From JAAYYM01 sp964631375 (GTDB taxonomy: Bacteria; Bacillota; Clostridia; Lachnospirales; Lachnospiraceae), in NCBI GenBank assembly GCA_964631375.1, contig CAZVYQ010000006.1:1-64000 (forward strand): a stretch of DNA of 64,000 bases. The letters run 5' to 3'. Position numbers and translations under genes: made by a program. Every line of letters starts with the position of its first letter. Within the stretch, counting starts at the first letter, position 1. Positions 1 through 8,185 of the stretch are shown in pieces. The notes under the pieces are model-generated. The model was not told the DNA's origin and did not search any database. It saw nothing but the letters and a program-made list of their open reading frames with translations.

Positions 1-412
1 CTTCTTGTCCTGTGATTTTATTAAAAATATCGTAAAGCGAACTGATCAATGCACCAATCAATATTAAAACTGCAAAGATAAAAACCGGCGATAATAATTG
101 CGCCAAGACACCCATCCAACAAATAAGAGGCTCCAGACCCATTTTCTTGCATTTTCTATAAGCACAGCCTGCAGCTATAAAATATATCAAAACGGTAATT
201 GCAATTGCTGAGAACAACTCTGTCTCTGTATCACCACTCGCTGCAAATACAACTAAAATACTTACTGTCTGAAATCCCGCTCCCCAATAGGACAAGCATG
301 TTTTTCCTCGCTCCTCTTTACATGTCCGATCAAACCAAAAGGGATAATAGATCATAAAAATTGCAATTACTATAGCAATAATAATACCAAATAACTCCAG
401 AAAAGTCTTCAT
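1..412 (-). CDS. Hypothetical integral membrane protein, 3' end missing
   Basis: The reading frame opens with ATG at 412 and runs without a stop off the left edge, giving the first 137 residues (begins MKTFLELFGIII). A GA-rich stretch (GAAGGGAATGG) about 5-15 bases upstream can serve as ribosome binding site. The product has a hydrophobic N-terminal segment at about residues 6-24, a polar loop with three cysteines (about 30-45, including TCKEERGKTC), a second hydrophobic block near 47-58, a third near 66-80 and a fourth near 98-125. It looks like a three- or four-pass membrane protein. I do not recognise the family, and its downstream neighbours lie outside the window. The frame is real in my view because the hydrophobic pattern is regular and no other long frame competes, but no function can be given. 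Confidence 0.6.
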   Translation of the reverse strand, partial: MKTFLELFGIIIAIVIAIFMIYYPFWFDRTCKEERGKTCLSYWGAGFQTVSILVVFAASGDTETELFSAIAITVLIYFIAAGCAYRKCKKMGLEPLICWMGVLAQLLSPVFIFAVLILIGALISSLYDIFNKITGQE

Positions 413-584
413 ATTTCACCATTCCCTTCATTTGCAAATATTGATATGGAAATTGTAATATATGATTCAAAATCATACGACAATAGTTTGTCGCATATAT
501 ACTATTGTTTATCATTATATCTTTAAAGAATTAATATCTTCCAGAGACGCTTCTACTAAATCATTTAAACTTCAAGAACCTTTT

Positions 585-628
585 AACATATTCTCTAACA
601 TATTCTCTAACATATTCTCTAACATATT
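585..628. repeat. 12-bp tandem repeat AACATATTCTCT, 3.7 copies
   Basis: The unit AACATATTCTCT occurs perfectly at 585-596, 597-608 and 609-620, with a partial fourth copy at 621-628. It sits in the gene-free stretch 413-797 between the start of the unknown membrane protein and the prfA terminator. No function is evident. Confidence 0.95.
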
Positions 629-640
629 ATTACATTTTCT

Positions 641-722
641 CAATTGAAGCTTGTTGTCATGCTTCTATTGAAACAATTTCGCTATTTTGTTTCAATATAG
701 AGACTTCATGTACTCTCTATTG
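641..722. repeat. Three overlapping hairpins, each with a 10-nt loop
   Basis: Stem 1 pairs 641-650 with 661-670 (9 of 10 bp). Stem 2 pairs 667-676 with 687-696 (ATTGAAACAA/TTGTTTCAAT, perfect). Stem 3 pairs 693-703 with 714-722 with a two-base bulge. Each loop is exactly 10 nt (651-660, 677-686, 704-713). Neighbouring stems share an ATTG or CAAT, so stem 2 excludes full formation of stems 1 and 3. None is followed by a T run, so these are not simple terminators. Confidence 0.75.
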
Positions 723-797
723 AAAATCACGGCAACATAATGTGGAATAATGTGAAAATCATTTCGCAAAGAACCTGTACTGTCAGATGGCATATAT

Positions 798-829
798 AAA
801 AACCCCTCCACACATCATGTGTGGAAGGG
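798..829 (-). terminator. Rho-independent terminator after prfA
   Basis: On the minus strand a GC-rich stem (CCCTTCCACACAT paired with ATGTGTGGAGGGG, one mismatch) with a very short loop is followed by TTTTT. It lies about 33 bp beyond the prfA stop codon and closes the prmC-prfA transcript. Confidence 0.9.
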
Positions 830-861
830 CATATAGTTCGCTATTTCAATTTCTGGACTGC

Positions 862-1935
862 TTAATTCTCGTTCATCTTCGCAAGCTTTGCTGCCTGATC
901 AGCAGCGATACAAGCATCAATAATTTCCTGAATGTCTCCGTTCATGATCTTGTCAATCTTGTAGAGAGTCAGGTTGATTCTGTGGTCTGTTACACGACCC
1001 TGTGGGAAGTTGTAGGTACGAATCTTCTCGGAGCGGTCTCCGGTTCCGACCTGACTTCTTCTGGCTTCGGCTTCGGCATCGTGAGCCTTCTGCTGCTCCA
1101 AATCATATAATTTTGTACGCAATAGTGCATATGCCTTCGCCTTGTTCTGAATCTGGGATTTCTCTGTCTGTGAATAAATCACGATTCCTGTTGGCATATG
1201 GGTCAGACGAACCGCAGAGTCTGTTGTGTTGACACACTGTCCACCTGCTCCTGAGGAACGGCAGACATCGATTCGGATATCCTTCTCATCAATGACAACA
1301 TCCACTTCCTCTGCCTCCGGCATCACTGCTACCGTAATCGTAGAGGTATGGATACGTCCCCCGGATTCGGTCTCAGGCACACGTTGTACACGATGTACAC
1401 CGCTTTCATACTTCATGACCGAATAAACACCCTGTCCTGTCAGCATAAAGGTTACATTTTTCATTCCACCGATACCGATCTCCTCAACTTCGATCGTCTC
1501 TACCTTCCACCTTCTGCTCTCAGCATAATGTACATACATACGGTAGATCTCTGCTGCAAATAAAGCCGCCTCATCTCCGCCTGCACCTGCACGGATTTCT
1601 ACGATAACATTTTTATCATCATTCGGGTCCTTAGGTAACAACAGAACCTTCAACTTCTGTTCCAGTTCCTCGATACGCTTCTTGGCATCAGAGAGTTCTT
1701 CCTTCAGCATCTCACGCATTTCTTCATCAGATTCCTCACCTAACATTTCAAGGGAATCCTCCACTGCCTGCTTGCTTTTCTTATATTCTGTATATGTCTC
1801 AATGATCGGAAGCAGATCACTCTGCTCCTTCATGAGCATACGATAACGAGACTGGTTATCTGCCACACCGGGCTCTGCCAGTTCTCCCATGATTTCTTCA
1901 TATCTGATTAATAAATCCTCTAACTTGTCAAACAT
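862..1935 (-). CDS. prfA: Peptide chain release factor 1
   Basis: Class I release factor that reads UAA and UAG in the ribosomal A site and triggers peptidyl-tRNA hydrolysis. I place the start at the ATG at 1935 (protein begins MFDKLEDLL), preceded by GGGAGAGAAG; the frame extends eight codons further upstream but without a better site. The 357-residue product matches the usual RF1 length. It shows an N-terminal coiled domain (about 1-100), the anticodon-reading region with P-E-T in RVPETESGGRIHTS (P-A-T in E. coli RF1), and the catalytic GGQ motif in SSGAGGQCVNTTDS near residue 230, whose glutamine is methylated by PrmC, encoded just upstream. It is the last gene of the rho-rpmE-DUF1385-prmC-prfA block. 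Nothing is abnormal. Confidence 0.98.
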   Translation of the reverse strand: MFDKLEDLLIRYEEIMGELAEPGVADNQSRYRMLMKEQSDLLPIIETYTEYKKSKQAVEDSLEMLGEESDEEMREMLKEELSDAKKRIEELEQKLKVLLLPKDPNDDKNVIVEIRAGAGGDEAALFAAEIYRMYVHYAESRRWKVETIEVEEIGIGGMKNVTFMLTGQGVYSVMKYESGVHRVQRVPETESGGRIHTSTITVAVMPEAEEVDVVIDEKDIRIDVCRSSGAGGQCVNTTDSAVRLTHMPTGIVIYSQTEKSQIQNKAKAYALLRTKLYDLEQQKAHDAEAEARRSQVGTGDRSEKIRTYNFPQGRVTDHRINLTLYKIDKIMNGDIQEIIDACIAADQAAKLAKMNEN

Positions 1936-2004
1936 CTTCTCTCTCCCAATTGATATCATTTTCTCGTTTTCTGATAATGCGAAACACTTTTGGTATCTGT
2001 ATCA

Positions 2005-2943
2005 TCACATGGATTTTCTGGCACTCACAACCCGATCTAATCCTGCCAGATCCTGACCTACCTTGATATCACAATATCCATTTATCGCAAGAATATCCGA
2101 TACTGCCTGTCCCTGATCATATCCAATCTCAAAATAGATTCTTCCGTCTGATACCATATAATCCTTAGCCTGCTCTGAAATCCTGCGATAAAAATACAAG
2201 CCATCTTCAGTGCCATCCAGAGCCATTCGCGGTTCATGATTCTTAACCTCAGGTTCCAAGCCTTCTATTACATCACTTCTGATATAGGGTGGATTGGATA
2301 CTATAAAATCAAACTGTTGTCTCTCAAATAAATCCTGTTCTGTCGGCGCTTCGATCGTTTCAGAAATACTTTCTCCATTCAGCTCCTGTAATGCCCTGCG
2401 GATCTTTTCACCTTGTTCAAACAGATCGCTTTGTACAAGCCGCAGTCTATCATTCACTTCATGTGTCCTGCTGTTTCGTTCAGCAACCGCAAGGGCTTTT
2501 TCAGATAGATCTGTTGCCACTCCGCGTAATCCGTTCTTGTATTTCATCAAGCTGATGAGGATACATCCTGAACCTGTGCATACATCCAGTACAGACATCC
2601 CATCCTGCAGTTCACGCATGACTTCTTCCACCAGACACTCTGTATCCTGTCTCGGAATCAAAACATCTTGGTTGACATAAAACTGCAATCCCATAAAATC
2701 CTGTTCATTCGTAATATACTGAAGCGGAATATGCTCGGCACGCTTCTTAAGCATTTCATGAAACCGCTCTGCCTGTTCCTCGCTAACCGCTTCCTCACCA
2801 TGTGCCAGCAGATAGCTCCTATCTGTGTGACAAACATACTCTAATAACAGACGAGCATCTATTTCACCTTCCCTGATCCCGGCAATTAAAAGCGTCTCCT
2901 TGCCTCTCAGGTATAACTCACTGTAACTCATGCTAAATTTCAT
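2005..2943 (-). CDS. prmC: Release factor glutamine N5-methyltransferase
   Basis: Methylates the glutamine of the GGQ motif of release factors, using S-adenosylmethionine. The N-terminal helical domain (about 1-90) precedes a Rossmann methyltransferase with the SAM-binding loop VLDVCTGSGC (118-127) and the substrate-binding NPPY motif (217-220). At 312 residues it is longer than the roughly 275-285 usual for the family. The excess lies between the acidic strand end SDLF (172-175) and NPPY, where about 30 polar residues are inserted (roughly 176-210). The start at 2943 has a weak site (GGGAAT); a second ATG four codons on has none. It is followed 69 bp downstream by its substrate gene prfA, and separated by a 349-bp repeat-bearing gap from the DUF1385 gene. 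Confidence 0.95.
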   Translation of the reverse strand: MKFSMSYSELYLRGKETLLIAGIREGEIDARLLLEYVCHTDRSYLLAHGEEAVSEEQAERFHEMLKKRAEHIPLQYITNEQDFMGLQFYVNQDVLIPRQDTECLVEEVMRELQDGMSVLDVCTGSGCILISLMKYKNGLRGVATDLSEKALAVAERNSRTHEVNDRLRLVQSDLFEQGEKIRRALQELNGESISETIEAPTEQDLFERQQFDFIVSNPPYIRSDVIEGLEPEVKNHEPRMALDGTEDGLYFYRRISEQAKDYMVSDGRIYFEIGYDQGQAVSDILAINGYCDIKVGQDLAGLDRVVSARKSM

Positions 2944-2994
2944 ATTCTATTCCCATAGTAAAATATATTGAAATCAATTCCCATAATCAATCGT

Positions 2995-3168
2995 GTTTGG
3001 ACAATATCGCTGTACAGAAGCATCTTTTGTCCATGAATCTCCATATCTTTCCATATATTGGACAAATAAATAATATAATGGAGTCCCTTATCCAATCGGC
3101 AGCATAAATGGAATATATTGTATGGATTTTGGGGAAATCATCGCTAATTAAATCATAATTGTCCAAAC
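2995..3168. repeat. Short element bounded by 11-bp inverted repeats
   Basis: GTTTGGACAAT at 2995-3005 is repeated in inverted orientation (ATTGTCCAAAC) at 3158-3168, enclosing 152 AT-rich bases without an open frame. It fills the left half of the 349-bp gap between the DUF1385 gene and prmC and could be a miniature element remnant or a long-range stem. No flanking duplication is evident. Confidence 0.55.
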
Positions 3169-3170
3169 GT

Positions 3171-3290
3171 CAATGCTTTCACAATAGACAATGCTTTCTC
3201 AGACAATCATATCTTCACAAAGGACAATGCCTTTACAGTCTGCAATGCCTTCACAAGCAGTAATGCTTTCACAGTCTACAATGCCCTGCT
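3171..3290. repeat. Degenerate 18-bp tandem repeat, seven units
   Basis: Units related to CAATGCTTTCACAGTCTA begin at 3171, 3189, 3204, 3225, 3243, 3261 and 3279. All fall on an 18-bp grid except the third, displaced by 3 bp. The array starts just after the inverted repeat ending at 3168 and ends at the DUF1385 stop codon (3293-3295). Confidence 0.8.
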
Positions 3291-3292
3291 TC

Positions 3293-4330
3293 CTAACTCT
3301 CATACCCTGTCTCAAATCCCATATCAGCCTCACCAAGTGGCTCTTCGACTGCGTCTACGTCATATCCGTAATTCTCACGAAAGTACTCTTTCCAGTCAAA
3401 TACCGCCTCAACTGCTGCGATTGCTACCTCGATCATGCTGTCATCAGGTTCCTTGGTTGTCAGCTTTTGCAGCCACATACCCGGTGCAGAAATGATCTTG
3501 ATGATGATATTGTTGGAATTATTGCCTGCCAGTCTGATGATCTCATAGGATACACCTGCTATAACAGGAATCAAGAGGATTCTGACTACCACACGTAGAA
3601 CAGGATCATCTACTCTGATAAAGATGAAAAACAGGATACTGACAAACATAACAAAGAGCATGAAGCTTGTACCACAGCGTTTATGCTGTCTGGAACATTT
3701 TCTGACATTCTCTACGGTCAATGGATATGCCTTTTCGATGCAATTAATACATTTGTGTTCGGCTCCATGGTACATATAAACTCTTCGAATGTCCTTCATA
3801 AGTGAGATTAATGTCACATAGCCCACAAAAATCAAGATCCGGACTACACCCTCCATAATCGCCACAACTGCCTCTGACATGATCCAACGGCTCAGGAACT
3901 GTGAAATAAAATATGGAAGCAGCATGAAAATCCCCACTGCAGCAATGATGGAAAATGTTACGGTCAATCCCATCACGATCTTCTCCGCATTCTTACCCAA
4001 CAGGCGATCAACGATCTTTTCCTGATCCTTTCCGTGATCCTTTTCGTCTACCTCTTCATAGAAGGATGCAGAGAAAGTCAATGTACGTGTTCCCAAAATC
4101 AATGAATCTACAAAGTTAAATATTCCTCTGATAAATGGTATCTGTGTGAATTTCTTGCTGGGAGCAAAGGATTCATACTCCTCCACAGCTACCTCGATCT
4201 CATTGTTCTGTGTTCTGACGGCAACACTGTAATGCTCTTTATTCTTCATCATGATGCCTTCGATGACTGCCTGTCCGCCGATTCCGCAGGAACGTTCGCG
4301 TTTCTTCTTTCTTCTGCCTTTATGTGCCAT
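3293..4330 (-). CDS. DUF1385 family membrane protein (YqhQ-like)
   Basis: Conserved Firmicutes membrane protein of unknown biochemical role. The 345-residue product has a very basic N-terminus (GRRKKKRERS), then the family start CGIGGQAVIEGIMMK. Several hydrophobic segments follow (about 113-140, 155-178, 220-242, 246-266) together with the conserved YHGAEHKCINC-IEKAYPLT-VENVRKCSRQHKRCGTS region, rich in Cys and His and therefore a candidate metal or redox site. The start ATG at 4330 follows a GGAGGAGACTT site. In many Clostridia this gene lies between rpmE and prmC, as here, suggesting a housekeeping rather than accessory role. The C-terminal stop abuts the 18-bp repeat array. Family assignment is firm; function is not known. 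Confidence 0.9.
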   Translation of the reverse strand: MAHKGRRKKKRERSCGIGGQAVIEGIMMKNKEHYSVAVRTQNNEIEVAVEEYESFAPSKKFTQIPFIRGIFNFVDSLILGTRTLTFSASFYEEVDEKDHGKDQEKIVDRLLGKNAEKIVMGLTVTFSIIAAVGIFMLLPYFISQFLSRWIMSEAVVAIMEGVVRILIFVGYVTLISLMKDIRRVYMYHGAEHKCINCIEKAYPLTVENVRKCSRQHKRCGTSFMLFVMFVSILFFIFIRVDDPVLRVVVRILLIPVIAGVSYEIIRLAGNNSNNIIIKIISAPGMWLQKLTTKEPDDSMIEVAIAAVEAVFDWKEYFRENYGYDVDAVEEPLGEADMGFETGYES

Positions 4331-4351
4331 AAGTCTCCTCCAAACCTAAAA

Positions 4352-4381
4352 TAAGGTTGAGATTTAGCAACCTCAACCTTA
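4352..4381 (-). terminator. Hairpin with T-rich tail between rpmE and DUF1385 gene
   Basis: TAAGGTTGAG (4352-4361) pairs perfectly with CTCAACCTTA (4372-4381) across a 10-nt loop. On the minus strand it is followed by TTTTAG. It lies just beyond the rpmE stop and may cause partial termination, lowering expression of the genes that follow. Confidence 0.7.
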
Positions 4382-4392
4382 CTTTAAATTCT

Positions 4393-4599
4393 CTATTTGC
4401 TTTCTACGCCATATTTCTTATTGAACATATCGATACGACCGCGTGCCTGAGATGCTTTCTGCTGTCCTGTATAGAATGAATGACACTTAGAACAAATTTC
4501 AACGTGGATATCTTCCTTAGTTGATCCTGTTACAAATGTATTTCCACAGTTGCAGGTTACGGTTGCCTGATGATAATCAGGATGGATTCCTTCTTTCAT
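4393..4599 (-). CDS. rpmE: 50S ribosomal protein bL31
   Basis: Ribosomal protein of the large subunit that helps bridge to the 30S subunit. I start at ATG 4599 (MKEGIHPDYHQ, 68 residues) because AGAGAGG lies 8 bases upstream; a GTG three codons earlier overlaps that site and is unlikely. The protein keeps the zinc-binding cysteines (C-x-C near residues 16-18 and C-x-x-C near 36-39), so it is the zinc-containing form of L31. The last residues (FNKKYGVESK) are typical. It sits directly downstream of rho, a frequent arrangement in Clostridia. Confidence 0.97.
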   Translation of the reverse strand: MKEGIHPDYHQATVTCNCGNTFVTGSTKEDIHVEICSKCHSFYTGQQKASQARGRIDMFNKKYGVESK

Positions 4600-4712
4600 T
4601 TCTTTCACCTCTCTATTTCAAAAATTCTTTGTTTACGTCTCAATACTATTCATCTTTAAGATAAACAGCCTAGTTATTGTAACACAGCTCTTTGTCGAAA
4701 TCAAGTATAAAT

Positions 4713-6113
4713 CTACATAAATCTGATTTTCTTTACCATATCAACAAATTCCTGATTGTTTCTTGTTCTTACAAACATATCCAGTATCTTCTCAACTGCT
4801 TCATCAGCCTTCATGCCATTCATTGCTTTTCTCATGACATTGATTGCTTCTAACTCCTCAGCATTAAGCAACAGATCATCTCTTCTTGTCCCGGATTTTG
4901 GTATGTCAATGGCAGGGAATACACGCTTTTCAGAAAGCTTTCGATCAAGGACAAGTTCCATATTACCTGTACCCTTGAATTCCTCGTAAACCACATCATC
5001 CATTCTCGAACCGGTCTCTACAAGTGCAGTTGCTAATACGGTAAGACTGCCGCCTTCTCTCATCTTACGGGCAGCTCCGAAAAATCTCTTTGGCATATGT
5101 AATGCAGCTGGATCCAAACCTCCTGATAAGGTTCTGCCACTGGGTGGAACAGTCAGGTTATATGCTCTGGTCAGTCTGGTTATGGAATCCAGTAAAATAG
5201 TAACATCCTTTTTATGCTCTACCAGACGTTTTGCACGTTCGATAACCATCTCGGATACCCGTTTATGATGCTCCGGCAGTTCATCAAAGGTAGAGTAGAT
5301 GACCTCTACATTACCTCCGTGGATGGCTTCTTTGATATCTGTTACTTCCTCAGGACGCTCATCGATCAGCAAAATGATCAAGTGCATTTCAGGATTGTTT
5401 CTCAAAATTGACTTTGCTACATCCTTGAGCAGTGTGGTTTTACCTGCTTTAGGCTGGGATACAATCATACCACGTTGACCTTTTCCAATCGGAGAGATCA
5501 GATCCATGATACGCATTGCCACACTTCCGCCCGGTCTCTCCAGATGAAGTCTTTCATCCGGAAATACAGGTGTCAGATCTTCGAAATTTCTCCTGTTGCT
5601 GATCTCTGCAGGTGTATAACCATTGATACTCTTTACAAATAACAGAGCTGCAAATTTATCATTTTGTCCTTTGATTCTCGTATTTCCTGTTACGATGTCT
5701 CCAGTTTTCAGTCCGAATCTCCTGATCTGACTGGGTGCTACATAGACATCGTTTTCACCGGGCAGATAATTTGCACAACGGATAAATCCATATCCGTCCG
5801 GCATGACCTCCAGAATTCCGTTGGCCTGTATCCCACTGTCCAGTTGTTCCTTATCCTTTGATAGATCATCACTTGAGGTGTCCTTTTTATCATCCGTATC
5901 TGCAGATTCCTTCACATGATCTGTCTCTTTTGTACTGGCAGGCTTCTTTTTAACAGCTGCGTTTTCCTTACCTGCTGCCGCCTCTTTCTCATCTTCAGCC
6001 AGCATAGCCTCTACTACATCTGCTTTTTTCATCGCAGAAGTACCCTTAATGCCTCTGGCCTTTGCCAGATCCTTAAGCACACTTAGGGACAGGCTCTCAT
6101 ACTTTTCTCTCAT
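4713..6113 (-). CDS. rho: Transcription termination factor Rho
   Basis: Hexameric RNA-dependent ATPase that ends transcription and limits antisense RNA. Domains: Rho N-terminal helical bundle (about 1-40); a lysine-, glutamate- and aspartate-rich insertion (about 40-92) not found in short Rho proteins; a cold-shock RNA-binding domain (about 95-165, with DGYGFIR); and the RecA-like motor with Walker A QPKAGKTT (220-227) and Walker B LIILLIDERPEEV. Total length is 466 residues. The charged insertion resembles those of other Gram-positive Rho proteins and probably adds RNA contacts. Transcription runs into rpmE, 113 bp downstream. The 236-bp region upstream (6114-6349) is shared with the divergent DUF4364 gene. 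Confidence 0.98.
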   Translation of the reverse strand: MREKYESLSLSVLKDLAKARGIKGTSAMKKADVVEAMLAEDEKEAAAGKENAAVKKKPASTKETDHVKESADTDDKKDTSSDDLSKDKEQLDSGIQANGILEVMPDGYGFIRCANYLPGENDVYVAPSQIRRFGLKTGDIVTGNTRIKGQNDKFAALLFVKSINGYTPAEISNRRNFEDLTPVFPDERLHLERPGGSVAMRIMDLISPIGKGQRGMIVSQPKAGKTTLLKDVAKSILRNNPEMHLIILLIDERPEEVTDIKEAIHGGNVEVIYSTFDELPEHHKRVSEMVIERAKRLVEHKKDVTILLDSITRLTRAYNLTVPPSGRTLSGGLDPAALHMPKRFFGAARKMREGGSLTVLATALVETGSRMDDVVYEEFKGTGNMELVLDRKLSEKRVFPAIDIPKSGTRRDDLLLNAEELEAINVMRKAMNGMKADEAVEKILDMFVRTRNNQEFVDMVKKIRFM

Positions 6114-6349
6114 GATTAATTGACCTCCACTATCATTGAAAACTATAAAAATTGATCTATTAAATATTCCTGGGATTCATAATCTGAACAGATTTACGAA
6201 TAAGAAACTTGTTTTTACGTGTATCATTATACAATAGGAATTCAAATAAAGCAAGAATTTTCCTGTCAGAAATCACAAAAAGCACGTTCGTTTGGATTTT
6301 CTTGATTTACATGTACAATTATAATAAAATAGAAGAAAGAGGTGATCCT

Positions 6350-6862
6350 ATGACTGATCCATTGACACAATATAAACTCATTGTTCTGTATATGCTTGAT
6401 AAAGTGGATTTCTCATTGACAAAAGCACAGATTTTTGATTTTATCCTTGATAAAGAATACACGAATTACTTCACTCTGCAGCAGGTTGTCTGTGAACTGA
6501 TCGATTCCAATCTGGTTACATCCAAATCAGTCCGCAACAGCTCTCACCTAACCATTACAGATGAAGGACACGATACATTATCCTATTTTAACAACCGTAT
6601 TTCCGATTCAATCAAAAAGGATGTAAATAGTTTTTTCAAAGAAAAGGAACTGGATCTGCGAAATGAAGTATCTGTACAGTCCACCTATTATAAAGCAACC
6701 GGAAATGACTATGCGGCTCATCTGGTCGCAAAGGAAAAAAAATCAGATCTGGTAGATATTACGATCACTGTTCCGACTGAGGATTCTGCGGCACACATCT
6801 GCGAGAACTGGCAAAAAAAGAGTCAGGAAATATATGCATTTTTAATGGAACAGCTTATGTAG
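6350..6862 (+). CDS. DUF4364 family protein
   Basis: A 170-residue soluble protein common in Lachnospiraceae and related Clostridia. I chose ATG 6350 (MTDPLTQYKL) because AGAGGTGATCCT stands immediately upstream; the open frame extends 47 codons further but covers the promoter region. The N-terminal part (about 1-75) looks like a winged-helix fold: LTKAQIFDFIL, then YFTLQQVVCELIDSNLVTS, then LTITDEG. That pattern is typical of regulators of the PadR/MarR type, and a mixed alpha/beta C-terminal part follows. A TATAAT at 6320-6325 could be its -10 box. Its last 8 bp overlap the convergent rarA stop. A role in gene regulation is an inference from the predicted fold only. Confidence 0.85.
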   Translation: MTDPLTQYKLIVLYMLDKVDFSLTKAQIFDFILDKEYTNYFTLQQVVCELIDSNLVTSKSVRNSSHLTITDEGHDTLSYFNNRISDSIKKDVNSFFKEKELDLRNEVSVQSTYYKATGNDYAAHLVAKEKKSDLVDITITVPTEDSAAHICENWQKKSQEIYAFLMEQLM

Positions 6863-8180
6863 CTTCTTTTTTCAGCCACTTCATATGCTCCTGTATCTTT
6901 TTCTCATATCCGTTGCCTGAAGGCGTATAAAACTCACTACCATTCAGTTCATATGGCAGGTATTGCTGTTTCACATAGTGATTGGGATAATCATGTGCAT
7001 ACAGATATCCCACTCCATGTCCCAGCTTTGCTGCCCCCTTATAATGTGCGTCCTGTAAATGAACAGGAATCGGTACATTCTTTGTTGCCTCAACTGTCTC
7101 CATAGCATTAAACACTGCATTCCCTGCTGCATTACTTTTTGGTGCTGTAGCAATATAGGTGACTGCCTGTGATAGAATCAGCTGTGCCTCCGGCATTCCT
7201 ACCCGCTCCACTGCCTGTGCTGCGCTGACTGCCACGGTCAGTGCCATGGGATCTGCATTTCCGACATCCTCTGAAGCACAAATCATAATTCTTCTGGAAA
7301 TAAAAGTAACACTCTCTCCTGCATACAGCATCTTTGCAAGATAATAAACTGCCGCATCAGGATCTGAACCTCTCATGCTTTTGATGAAGGCTGATACAGT
7401 ATCATAATGATTGTCACCAGATTTATCATAACGGATCACTCTTCTCTGTATACATTCAGAAGCAACATCCAGTGTAATGTGGATCTTACCATCCTCTGAA
7501 CGCTCTGTGGTCATGATCCCCAGCTCTACTGCATTCAAAGCATTTCTCGCATCGCCGTTTGAGATGTCTGCCAAAAACTCCAATGCATCCTCATCAATCT
7601 CTGCATTGTATACACCCATGCCCTTTTCTTTATCATAGACTGCTCTGGTCAATATCTGTTTGACATCCTCAGAGGACAGTGGTTTCAATTCGAATATATT
7701 AGAACGCGAAATCAAGGCCCCATTCACTTCAAAATAGGGATTTTCAGTAGTTGCACCAATCAGACAGATCGTTCCGTCCTCCACATATGGCAGGAGATAA
7801 TCCTGTTGAGCCTTATTAAAACGATGGATCTCATCAACAAACAAAATGGTCTTTTTCCCATACATCCCAAGAGTCTGTTTCGCCTGTTCCACGACCTCTT
7901 CCATATCCTTCTTCCCGGATATAGTAGCATTGATCTGCTTAAATTCGGCACTCGTTGTATTCGCAATCACCTTTGCAATGGTTGTTTTGCCGGTTCCCGG
8001 AGGTCCATAAAAGATCAGAGAACTCAGCTTGTCCGCCTTAATAGCACGGTATAACAGCTTGTCCTTACCCAGAATATGCTGCTGTCCTACGATCTCTTCC
8101 AGCTTCACCGGTCTGAGTCTGGCAGCCAATGGTGAATCCTTCTCCATTTTGTTTTCTCTGATGTACTCAAATAAATCCAT
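6855..8180 (-). CDS. rarA: Replication-associated recombination ATPase RarA/MgsA
   Basis: AAA+ ATPase related to clamp-loader subunits and RuvB that acts at stalled replication forks. The 441-residue protein has the family opening PLAARLRPVKLEEIVGQQH (16-34), Walker A GPPGTGKT (59-66), Walker B ILFVDEIHR (112-120), sensor 1 GATTENP and the C-terminal tetramerisation domain typical of RarA (MRGSDPDAAVYYLAKML, then DVGNADPMAL). Length is normal. It ends convergently with the DUF4364 gene and lies 5 bp downstream of the polysaccharide deacetylase gene, so the two are probably cotranscribed. Confidence 0.96.
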   Translation of the reverse strand: MDLFEYIRENKMEKDSPLAARLRPVKLEEIVGQQHILGKDKLLYRAIKADKLSSLIFYGPPGTGKTTIAKVIANTTSAEFKQINATISGKKDMEEVVEQAKQTLGMYGKKTILFVDEIHRFNKAQQDYLLPYVEDGTICLIGATTENPYFEVNGALISRSNIFELKPLSSEDVKQILTRAVYDKEKGMGVYNAEIDEDALEFLADISNGDARNALNAVELGIMTTERSEDGKIHITLDVASECIQRRVIRYDKSGDNHYDTVSAFIKSMRGSDPDAAVYYLAKMLYAGESVTFISRRIMICASEDVGNADPMALTVAVSAAQAVERVGMPEAQLILSQAVTYIATAPKSNAAGNAVFNAMETVEATKNVPIPVHLQDAHYKGAAKLGHGVGYLYAHDYPNHYVKQQYLPYELNGSEFYTPSGNGYEKKIQEHMKWLKKEAT

Positions 8181-8185
8181 AATCC

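Noticed and set aside
462..647. Plus-strand frame of 61 codons containing the IFSN repeats
   Set aside because: The repeats reflect the 12-bp DNA repeat, and there is no ribosome binding site or plausible protein pattern.
3191..3598. Plus-strand frame of 135 codons with M-x-S-Q hexapeptide repeats
   Set aside because: More than two thirds is antisense to the well-supported DUF1385 gene and there is no ribosome binding site. The repeat is better explained as an 18-bp DNA repeat that happens to keep a frame open.
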